DNA from: Symbiodinium natans
Taxonomy: Eukaryota > Sar > Dinophyceae > Suessiales > Symbiodiniaceae
Assembly (NCBI GenBank): GCA_905221605.1
Contig: CAJNDS010002653.1
Location: 129,840-164,839 of the forward strand
DNA: 35,000 nucleotides
Direction: 5' to 3'
The first letter of the stretch is position 1, and each line of letters opens with the position of its first letter. A program made the translations under genes and the position numbers. Under the pieces are notes generated by a model. The model searched no databases. It saw nothing but the letters and a program-made list of their open reading frames with translations, and was not told where the DNA came from. Of the stretch, positions 27,687 through 35,000 are shown in pieces.

Positions 27687-27746
27687 TTCCGCTTGGGCGC
27701 TGGCAAGCTTCTTCTCACAGGCTGCCTCTCTTGCGTCTCCAAGCAT
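27687..27746 (-). CDS. Candidate coiled-coil exon MLGDAREAACEKKLASAQAE
   Basis: A 60-nt exon, 20 codons, acceptor GTCAAG|A and donor GAA|GTGCCC, phase 0. Length and composition fit the module exons of the coiled-coil gene downstream. A possible further exon (RADAAKEAQ, about 27800-27825) precedes it. Confidence 0.4.
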
Positions 27747-27920
27747 CTTGACTCTACCCGCGTCACTGGCAGAGGGGCCTGGACACCTTGCGCTTCCTTG
27801 GCGGCATCGGCGCGCCTTAAAGAAACGTGGAGACAAAAGACGACCAGAGAGTCAGGAGTCAAAGAGCAAGTCGGAGTGAGGGTGAAGTCAATAAAAGGGG
27901 GGGAGGCCCCGGCAGCTCAC

Positions 27921-27976
27921 CGAGTATCTGCTGCATCTCTTCTCCATGCTTCGTCAGCGCAGCCTCTCTGATCTCT
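27921..27976 (-). CDS. Candidate coiled-coil exon EIREAALTKHGEEMQQIL
   Basis: A 56-nt exon with acceptor GCTGCAG|A and a strong donor CTCG|GTGAGC. It is amphipathic with regular a/d hydrophobics. It is the most upstream module I can place before the unidentified exons near 28.6 kb. Confidence 0.45.
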
Positions 27977-27984
27977 CTGCAGCT

Positions 27985-28440
27985 TTAGGGTTCATGGGGT
28001 TTATAGAGTTGTCAGGCTTTATGTAGATAATATCGGGTTTGTAGGGTTAGAGGCTTACAATGGCTCTTACAGGGTTTATAGGGTTCAAGGCTTGCACTGC
28101 CTGAAAGTTCTCTTTTGGTTTAGGGTTCGGAGGGGACCTCAGAATAGGACAGCACCCTCCTTAAAGGGGCATACCGGGCATACCGCGTGGCTTTAAGGGG
28201 GCGCTCCTTGAAGCCGGTCATGTCCAGGAGGCCCTCCCTCAGGGCCCGAGCCTGAAGGTCCTGGCGCAAGCAGCCAAAAAGAGAGAGGATCCCCACCAAC
28301 AGGGGGGTTTCTACCAGGGTGCTCTCGTAACAGCGAGCGAAACTTTATCATGCTGCAAGGCAAATACAACAAAAATACATGATATGAGGTCGTATTGTTC
28401 TGTAATGATATCACAAGAAGATGATACTACAAGGTTGTGC
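27985..28440. other. No gene recognised
   Basis: Contains scattered GGGTTTATAGGG-type telomere-like words at about 27985-28125 and a run of repeated GGGCATACCG near 28166-28185. No coding-like frame stands out. Confidence 0.35.
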
Positions 28441-28442
28441 TA

Positions 28443-28771
28443 CTAAACAAAGGCCACGGCACCAGCTGATCTTTCTGAGCAGAGACATCTTGACCTTCGC
28501 ATCTCACGCACTGTGTCTGCACTCATAGGCGCGCACAAGGCAAGCTCCCAAAAGGCGCGTAGGTCCACTGCGAAGTGTCGCCACAGCCTGCGCGACCGAA
28601 CCCGTCGAACGAGCGAGGCCCTTGCCGCAGTTGCCCTGACACCAAAAAATGCCTCGTCCAGGACGCCGCCAAGGAGAGTCTGCGCGAGGTCTTGGAGGAT
28701 GCCCTTTCTCGAATTTGGCATTGCGACCGTGCGACAAAGGAACGTAAGGTTGCAAAGGAACCCCCGGAGGT
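28443..28771 (-). CDS. Unidentified exon(s): VAMPNSRKGILQDLAQTLLG...
   Basis: An open frame from acceptor GTTCGTAG|A at 28771, preceded by a long pyrimidine tract. It encodes DLRGFLCNLTFLCRTVAMPN then SRKGILQDLAQTLLGGVLDE, to a donor TTTTTTG|GTGTCA at 28643. The frame stays open further, encoding LWRHFAVDLRAFWELALCAP, which may be a second exon or read-through. It is hydrophobic with possible membrane or amphipathic helices. No family recognised. It lies downstream of the stop codon of the 28933-30394 gene and so belongs to a different transcription unit. Confidence 0.4.
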
Positions 28772-28932
28772 CTACGAACCCAGCGAACCCAAAAGAGGAG
28801 AGGAGAGCAAAGATGTACCACTGTGCACATGGTCTTGGCTTCTCGATTTTTCCACGTCAGAACACGATTCTTCCGCCAGCAGTTGCCCAGTCAAAGGAGT
28901 CTGAGGCAGGTGTGCCATGCGTGCCCCTCACA

Positions 28933-30394
28933 CTATGTACAGAAGTCCTTGAAGCAGTTTTGCATCATCTTTGCTGGGTCTCCAAATTTGACGAACTGTT
29001 TTGCAGACTCTTGACAACTGCCAAACTGTTGACACTACCTGGGTCGCCGGCTGCTGGCTGTCCTCGGAGCACGGGACGGCAGAGGCTCAAATTGGATCCG
29101 CGAGAGATGCTTCCTACCATTTCCTACCCCCAATGCCTTGGGATGCTCGCCAACAGTACCCGTGATGCCACGTCGATGGTTCCTCTCCCAGTCCTGGCAA
29201 AAGGGACATAAAGGGACAACAGACAAAGGGACACTAGACAGTCAACTCAACGACCACACCATCAAGTTTGCCTCCATGCGCGCTGCTTCCCGCTCCATGC
29301 TCCAGCGAATCCTTCGCAAAGCCCCACCAAAGCGGGCGAAAGAAAAGACTCCGACGCTCTGACGGGGGCCGGCTCGCGCGAAGAGTCCTCTCAAGCTCAA
29401 GGGACTCGTCAATGGCAGATGACGTCCTTGGAATGCACAGCGGTTTGATGACAGAGGAGTCTGAGCTCATCAGCCCAGCACGGCGTACACCAAGTTCTGT
29501 AGAAGGGGCGGCTCTTGGTGCAGCTCCTCTGCGCACTGTGCCTGGCACCAAGTAGGGACGAGCGTCTGTGTGATTTCTGTGGCAGCCCCGAAAAGTTCAC
29601 ATTACCAGGCCTGTCTCTGCTTTTGCTGCAGCAGCATCTGCTGCAGGGCACCCAGAGTCAGCGGCTTCTCGATGGCCTTCTCACCGCGATCCTTGCACAT
29701 ACAACCAGGTGACACCGTCCTAAAAAACGCCCCAACATGCCGCGCTGAGATGTTGTAGCAGGGATGTTGGAGGTGTTTAGTGATCTGAAAGAAATCGTAC
29801 GATGACCCTTCTCATCCAGCACTTAAGGGGGGGAACATGGTGTCCTCTTTGAGGTTCGCGTGGCTCAGGGAGGGCTCTTCCGAGAACAGCTCCATGGACC
29901 GCAGATCCCGGCACAGCTCCTGCAGTCTCATTAGTGGCTCTCATTATGGCTCATATAGGGGTTTAGGGTTTAGGGTTTAGGGTTTAGGGTTTAGGGTTTA
30001 GGGTTTAGGGTTTAGGGTGGCTCATTATGGCTCCGAACCCCCACGAACGCCCCTAAAGCCTCAAGGGGAAGCGCAGGTTGTGGGAAGCCCCTTCCCCTTC
30101 CGACAATCTGCGCTCTCGTGCTTTCCTTTGCCCCCCGCGTCCTTCAGCTCTCTGCTGAGATGCTCGCACGGCAGCGTATACCGCAGCACCATGTCCGCCA
30201 ACTCTTGGCGTCGCGAGCTCACCAGCCCAGCGGACCAGTTCATCACGCAGGCCCCGAGGCCTGCATGCGGACAAACGTGACGCGCGACATCACACGACTC
30301 TCTAAGCCGTGACTCAGAAAACACATCCCACCTGCAAGGGACTGTGCCAACGCCGCAATTTGCAAGCGCAGCACTTCCAGCTCGTAGGCGAGGC
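28933..30394 (-). CDS. Unidentified coiled-coil protein, six exons, 3' end defined
   Basis: Exons: 30394-30332 (LAYELEVLRLQIAALAQSLA), 30260-30142 (QELADMVLRYTLPCEHLSRE...), 29919-29845 (ELCRDLRSMELFSEEPSL...), 29691-29606 (DRGEKAIEKPLTLGALQQML...), 29465-29260 (SDSSVIKPLCIPRTSSAIDE..., FFRPLWWGFAKDSLEHGAG) and 29009-28933 (SAKQFVKFGDPAKMMQNCFK... to TAG). All five junctions are in phase (1/2, 0/0, 0/0, 2/1, 1/2). Donors are GT, GA, GA, GT and GT, and four of the six exons start with G after AG. The N-terminal part is coiled coil and the rest is mixed. I recognise no domain. A preceding exon probably ends at 30498 (GT donor, matching phase). The 29920-30141 intron holds a telomere-type array. 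Confidence 0.65.
29935..30033. repeat. Intronic (TTTAGGG)n array flanked by direct repeats
   Basis: Eight tandem TTTAGGG units at 29961-30017 are flanked by TGGCTCTCATTATGGCTC (29935-29952) and TGGCTCATTATGGCTC (30018-30033), near-identical direct repeats. The whole block lies in the 222-nt intron between the second and third exons of the 28933-30394 gene. Confidence 0.88.
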
Positions 30395-30497
30395 CTCTGC
30401 AACATCACTTGCCACGGCTCCTACTGGTACGGCTACATGATGTGAAGAGCTGCTCCTTGATATCAAAACACGCACGTCTTCAGAAATCACGTCACAC

Positions 30498-30640
30498 CGT
30501 CAGAGCAACTGCGCCTGAGCTGGGACTGTGGAAGCTCGTCGCATGGCTCTTGGAGCTCAGCGGGCTGGCACTTTGCAGGTCCCTGGGCTTCAGCGCCTGC
30601 CCGATTTCTGACAGAGGCCCCCCAGAGAAGCGCAGGGAAC
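30498..30640 (-). CDS. Probable further exon of the 28933-30394 gene
   Basis: The frame reads CQPAELQEPCDELPQSQLRR and ends at donor GACG|GTGTGA (30498), leaving one base, which the 30394 exon needs. Its upstream boundary is unclear because several AG sites are possible. A second frame here is also open, so this is tentative. Confidence 0.3.
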
Positions 30641-31133
30641 GTCTCCATGTGTCTACAACATCGGCCGAGATTCAGGGAGCAAGTCTGAGAGGTTCGCATC
30701 CAGAGATCGCAGCCTCAGGGGGACGTCCACGTCGGTTCCATCCCCTCGCATTAGCTCTTTGCCGTACTCATTTGAAGCAGAGCGGCGCTTCCTGTGTGGG
30801 AGGGCTCCTCGCGTGCCACTCCCACTCCGCCCAGGAGTCCAAGTCTGGGGGCGCAAGGGATTGGGGCGGATGCTACGACTGGAACCACTGCTTTTTTCAC
30901 TTTGAGTTAGGGCTTGTAGAGTTCAGGGTTTTGGGTTTGGGGGGAGGGTATACAGACACGGTACTCATATATTCATTCCAGACACACCGTTCCATCCCTG
31001 GCACCTGGAGGCTCTGGCGGAGGGGCCTCCTTCCGCAGCTTCAGGCCACCAACGAAGTTCCCCATCCTCGTCTGAGGAACACAGCAAGACACTGCAACCA
31101 AGGACAGGCCCGGCCCCAAAATGGGCCGCATAC

Positions 31134-31317
31134 CCTTTCCGAAAAGGCAGCATTGCCGCATGAAGCGTTGGAATCTGTGCTCCCCGGCTCTACCAGCTGG
31201 CTCTTCAGAAGGTCCCCCAAGCTCCCCTCGAAGGGCTCCCGATCTCCAAGCAAGCCATCGCCAAGCTGTGCCTCGGAGGCTCTCCACAATTCTCCACATG
31301 TTCGTGTTCGAACATTC
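31134..31317 (-). CDS. Candidate 184-nt exon, no family recognised
   Basis: Acceptor AGAAGTTTTAG|G, donor GAAAGG|GTATGC. The frame reads NVRTRTCGELWRASEAQLGD and continues acidic and serine-rich, ending phase 0. It may belong upstream of the 28933-30394 gene. The 362-codon + strand ORF over the same bases looks like a shadow, with biased Pro/Ser/Arg content. Confidence 0.35.
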
Positions 31318-31666
31318 CTAAAACTTCTGGAATCCAATCTCCCTGACGCCCCCCAAGGTGACAAATCCTGCCCTGCCACCCTCCCGCCCCCCCAAAGTGC
31401 CGGCGCGCCACTGCCGGCGCCGCTGCCAGGGAGGTCGAGGTCGCAGAGCGCGGGCCTTCCCCGAGTTGAGCTGCCCGAGAGAGAGACATCCGCTTAGAAA
31501 CTTGTGGCCCCCAGGCCTGGTGTCCCATGATCCTCTCTGGACATGGGGTCGCCAAGACGTTTAATGGAAATGTTGCCGCTGTTGTTGCGCTTCAACTCTC
31601 CGTGACAGCCTGAATCCACTTACGCAAGTTGAGCTGCCGTCAGGCGGCTAGTGTCGACCGCTCTCA

Positions 31667-31835
31667 TGACGGGCAAGCTGCTTGCAGAGTGTCGCTGGAA
31701 CGCACGCGCTGCTTGAGAAGGACAAGCGTGCTGAGCGTGCTGAGCGTGCTCTTGCAGCAGCAGCTGAAAGCATTGCAAACATCTCTCGTCTTCTTCAAAA
31801 AAGGGGATGCAACAGCTGGGCCTGCTGAGAGGACA
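31667..31835 (+). CDS. Candidate plus-strand terminal exon, coiled coil
   Basis: After a possible acceptor TGCTTGCAG|A (about 31687), the + strand reads LLEKDKRAERAERALAAAAE then SIANISRLLQKR and stops at TGA 31833-31835. Part of the alanine/arginine run comes from a GTGCTGAGC triplication. It would be one of the few + strand genes here, overlapping the end of the minus-strand exon at 31795-32016 tail to tail. Confidence 0.3.
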
Positions 31836-32016
31836 CCTGGGCCTTCAGCTTCTCCATCTCTTGCTCACGGTGGGTCTTGTCTTCATCCAACTGCCGCAAC
31901 ACCTGCGCGCACTTGTTAGCCACACCTTTTCGGGCCTGTCTTTTTGGTGGCAGATGCAACTCATGAAACGCCTCTTTCAAGAGGTTATTGGAGGAGATGC
32001 CGGAGCCACCAAGAGC
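31795..32016 (-). CDS. Candidate coiled-coil exon, possibly 3'-terminal
   Basis: From acceptor TTGCGCAG|G (32016), 60 codons in phase 0 read ALGGSGISSNNLLKEAFHEL, then QVLRQLDEDKTHREQEMEKL to KAQ. There is either a GT donor at 31836 (CAG|GTGTCC) or read-through to TGA at 31797-31795 (VSSQQAQLLHPLF). The charge pattern is that of a coiled coil. No family recognised. Confidence 0.45.
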   Translation of the reverse strand, partial: ALGGSGISSNNLLKEAFHELHLPPKRQARKGVANKCAQVLRQLDEDKTHREQEMEKLKAQVSSQQAQLLHPLF

Positions 32017-32019
32017 CTG

Positions 32020-32920
32020 CGCAAGCACTCAGACACATGGGGAGTCGCAGATCGCAGTTCAATCCGAGGCCGGCACGTCCTCGTGGGTCTTCACTTGTGA
32101 GAACCTGCCGTGGTCTGCAGAGTTTTGCAGTGTGCAGAATGAAGCGTTGACCCCATGACGTGCCACTCTCCTTGCCTGGACACGTCGCTGAGGAGGGTCC
32201 CCGGCCTGTGGAGGATGCTCGGTCTACATGTTGCCCAAGATGCCGCGGCCGCGGCCGCGCGGCCGCTCTCCCCCCCTTCTTTGCACTTTTCCGTGTTTGG
32301 GGGGGGTGCGACTCGGATCTGCCCGTGTGCAAGCGCTTCTCCGAAGCTGCACGAAGTATGTCAACCCCCCCCCACGATCCCCGCAGGTCGGAGCCCGCTT
32401 GTGGGTGTCTTTATCCCTTCCACTAAAGGGGTATGTAGGGATCACACGTGCTCCGAGACTCCTAGCTCCTACCTCTGCACAGACGCACACCCCACTTCGA
32501 ATTGTCGATAGCGGATGGGCGCTTTGAGCCCTTCACATGCAAGTCACAGCTGATGTGATCAGCACAGCTGCAATCGCGCCAACAGGGCGTCCAGCTGCAG
32601 CTAATTCACCCGGCTCTAAGGCCTCAGGAGTACAGAAATCAGACGAAAGTGCTAATGACCTACGTAGTTGTACTACAAGTACTTAGTGATGCTTGGACTT
32701 GTCCGCGGCTTTGGCTGTCTCCAAAAGGCGCTAGACACCACGCCTGGGACTCTGGGACCGCAGCCAAGGCGGTTGACGTCGTAGCGCTACCAGTAGTGGT
32801 CCTCGGTTTCAAAAAAGAGCAGACATCCCACACTAAGTGCCGGCGAGAAGTGATTGCTGGATGCTGGGGATTCTCTGGGGCCAAGTGTCGATGCTGAAGT
32901 CTTCGAGGAGGTACCTGCAC
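32020..32920. other. No gene recognised
   Basis: ORFs up to 118 codons on both strands carry Pro/Arg/Ser-rich or Cys-rich sequence without domains. A (GCGGCC)n-like palindromic run at 32247-32270 (CGCGGCCGCGGCCGCGCGGCCG) and poly-C/poly-G runs at 32299-32307 and 32366-32373 stand out. Confidence 0.35.
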
Positions 32921-32927
32921 GAGGACT

Positions 32928-33074
32928 ATGGACAGCCCCCTGAACACTAAACTCTTCAAGGACATGGAAGCGCCAGAGCGCTGGCAAAAGGCCCGACAAT
33001 GCCCGACAGCAGCAGGCACGACAGCAGCAGGCACCAAGCAACGGGCAGGTCCCTGCCTGTGGTCGTCGAAGTGA
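32928..33074 (+). CDS. Weak candidate small plus-strand ORF
   Basis: ATG to TGA, 48 codons, beginning MDSPLNTKLFKDMEAPERWQ. Composition is coding-like at the start. The end carries a CAGCAGGCACGA duplication that gives the TAAGTTAAGT peptide. No family. Could be chance. Confidence 0.18.
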   Translation: MDSPLNTKLFKDMEAPERWQKARQCPTAAGTTAAGTKQRAGPCLWSSK

Positions 33075-33079
33075 CCGTT

Positions 33080-34140
33080 CGCGTGGCACCTCCGCAGCGG
33101 ATGGGACTCTAACCTTGAACTTCTAACATCTCAGGGCGCCTGAGTGTGTGGTGGAGGAAGCCGATGTGGACGTTGCACTGATGGTGGTGGCACCTAAACA
33201 CCGTGAATTCTGCGAACGGCACAGGCAAGTTCAATCAATACCTTCTGCTGGCCTAGCATTCACGCGCAAATCGGTGGCCCAAGAATTACATTCGCACACC
33301 AGCTAAGGTGTGCGCTGGTAGTGCTGACAGTGGTGTCGCTCGCTCCTGAAACTGTGGGATTTGAACGACGCTTCACCACGCACGGCATCCGAGAAAATCC
33401 TTGCATGTTCCGCCACTCGTCTCCAAGGACATGCCGCGGGGACAGGTCTGCACAAACCTTGTCGCAAACCATCGTGACAAGATGACGTGCCACCCCCCCT
33501 CCCCCCCCCCGCGGGGAGAAAAAAAAAAAAAGACGGCCGGGCGGCTTCAGAGGGCGATGCGCAGGTGATCGTGCCACCTTCCGCAAACAAAGACAAGCAA
33601 ATGCGGAGTCACTACCACTGAAAAGACGATTCGAAAGAGAGATACCAAAGAGCCCTAAACCACAGAGATGGCGAAACAGAACGAGAGAGAGAGAGAGAGA
33701 GAGAGAAAGAAGGCCATGTCTTTCTCCGAAACAAAACTGAAAAAACAAAGGAAAAAATTGAAGATCCGGGCCTGCACCCGCCAGGGTCCTTAGCACACAA
33801 TCGCAGGGAGAAGAGGGAGGGCTTTCTTACTTGCCCTTTCCGGCTCTGTCGGGCCCCGTCTCACCTTCTTTCATAAGAGGCTCCCAGTCTGGGAACGCAA
33901 TTCAATCGCTAGCTTGGATCTCCAGTTCTTTACAAACCCTAAACCCGAAACCCCAGACCCAAACCCTAAAAACCTTTGAAGGAGCTCTCTCCCGTGCTGG
34001 CCAATGAGCAGCTTCTGACCGTCGCTGCTACAGCTGCCGACGGACCGAACGCTCGTCCCATCAGCAACCTGCCAAATCCAGAATTTTCAAAGGTTTATAG
34101 CCGCAATACTAACGCATAAGATAATATACATAATAAATAA
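33080..34140. other. No gene recognised; simple repeats
   Basis: Holds poly-C plus poly-A (33493-33533), a (GA)n run at 33681-33707 and a short CCCTAAA-like cluster at about 33936-33972. The 178-codon minus-strand ORF here is driven by these repeats (Leu/Ser and Phe runs). Confidence 0.45.
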
Positions 34141-34149
34141 AATGAAAAT

Positions 34150-34295
34150 GTGTAGATACATATATATATATATATATGCATACATACATATGTGTATATA
34201 TATATATATATGTAATAGTATACTTCGTAGTGGACACCAATATCTAAATAGTATGTCAAGTATATACTACTTATATATATATATATATATATAAC
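34150..34295. repeat. (TA)n microsatellite, three segments
   Basis: Three (TA)n runs (about 34158-34176, 34196-34211, 34273-34293) with CATACATA spacers, in an AT-rich region lacking genes. Confidence 0.85.
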
Positions 34296-34299
34296 AATA

Positions 34300-35000
34300 C
34301 AAAAAACTTACAATAATGAAACACAAAAACATGCGATCACTACCAAAACACTGGCCAAAATAGCATAAACAGTCGCGCGATGTAGCAGAGCACCACATGC
34401 CCGCAAAAGCGACACATGTGGTCTTAGTAAAGGTCGAGCACATGCGAAATTCCGCTAGCTTTGCTGTTTTTACAATTTGCCTTTCACCTCACCTTCGAAC
34501 TTAGGCAGATTCCCGATTCAATTTACATTTTCTTGGCGCAGTGCGCGGCTTCGCCAAACTCTCTGTATTTGGCAAAGCTGTCTTGCGGCAACTTCCCTCC
34601 GTTCGAATTCTTGGTTGCAGGCGTTCTTTTACACTGAAAACCCTAAAAACCTTAAAACCCATAAAATCCTGCGAACCCGGGTTCCCAGAACTTTAAGGGT
34701 TTTTGAGGATTTTAAGTATTTTATAGAATTTAACAAAAGCTCGGCCTGAGCCAGAAAGAATATATGTTTCCCAGGATTGTAAAGATTTTGAAGAGTTTAA
34801 GGATCTTAAGGATTTTAAGGGCTTCCCAATTTTTTAAGAACCCACATAATAAAGAGAAGAATGCAAATCAATCCAAAATTTTCTGACGCCACCCCCCCCC
34901 CCCCCCGCCCTGTGGGACCCCCCCCAATCGCTTGGAGGAGCTGCAAACCGATGCTGTGGAGGGTCCCGCCTGTCGGTGGCTCCTAGAGGGGGAGTGCCTC
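34300..35000. other. No gene recognised
   Basis: AT-rich, with diverged telomere-like words on both strands (AAACCCTAAAAACC at 34638-34652, then TTTAAGGGTTTTTGAGGATTTTAAG and similar at 34692-34835) that could pair as an imperfect inverted repeat. A poly-C run lies at 34892-34905. Confidence 0.4.

Noticed and set aside
26995-27879. 294-codon + strand ORF and 141-200-codon minus ORFs rich in Lys/Arg/Glu or Ser/Leu/Phe
   Set aside because: Produced by the homopurine tract; the flanking parts have no domain.
30409-31497. 362-codon plus-strand ORF
   Set aside because: Ser/Pro/Arg/His mixture without domain or repeats. The minus strand over the same bases has better exon-like segments with splice sites, so I take this as a shadow ORF.
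32247-32272. CGCGGCCGCGGCCGCGCGGCCG palindromic run as a regulatory island
   Set aside because: A GC-rich simple repeat; no gene start or other support nearby.
1-35000. CRISPR arrays, tRNA or rRNA genes, bacterial promoters and ribosome-binding sites
   Set aside because: None found. The repeats present are telomere-like, mini- or microsatellite, and the gene structure is eukaryotic.

Overview
The window looks like nuclear DNA of a dinoflagellate, probably Symbiodiniaceae-like. Four things point there: interstitial TTTAGGG/CCCTAAA telomere-type repeats scattered throughout; a long intronless PPR gene with the YNxxISACEKxGQW style of repeat; exons of 33-206 nt whose introns start with GT, GC or GA and mostly end AG|G; and almost every recognisable gene lying on the minus strand, as in dinoflagellate unidirectional gene arrays. 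No bacterial operon, rRNA, tRNA or CRISPR was seen. The species cannot be told by eye.

Layout, read along the + strand (transcription mostly right to left). 1-796: 5' half of a caspase-fold (metacaspase, peptidase C14) gene, five short exons, running off the left edge. 800-4150: telomere-like, AT and 8-10 bp tandem repeats, no gene seen. 4153-6363: a 736-residue single-exon PPR protein. 7498-8642: short exons of an alanine/glutamate-rich helical protein. 8698-9834: a second caspase-fold ORF in which a p10-like segment precedes the p20 catalytic segment. 10367-11330: C-terminal half of a papain-family (C1A) cysteine protease in six exons. 11728-12113: two copies of a short inverted-repeat element flanking a coding-like exon. 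12434-17250: a 4.8-kb GC-rich satellite built on CCATGG-containing words. 17222-17506: small ORF with paired cysteines and an AT-hook-like RGRPRK. 17510-20860: telomere-like, poly-C and AT repeats. 20867-22140: propeptide and N-terminal half of a C1A protease in six exons. 23602-25794, with further exons to 27976: a gene of about 63-nt exons encoding three-heptad coiled-coil modules. 28643-28771: unidentified exon. 28933-30394: a six-exon coiled-coil gene of unknown function with a clean 3' end. 30500-35000: isolated candidate exons, then repeats.

The most striking result is that the two C1A half-genes complement each other without overlap. Their twelve exons join in one open frame (969 nt including stop) if the intron between 20866 and 11331 is spliced. 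That would be one cathepsin gene with a 9.5-kb intron hosting the satellite, the mobile-element pair and many telomere-like repeats. The second is the p10-before-p20 order of the caspase-fold ORF, which resembles type III metacaspases. The third is the exon-per-coiled-coil-module gene. All splice models are hand-made from reading frame, family conservation and splice dinucleotides; none has been tested against RNA.
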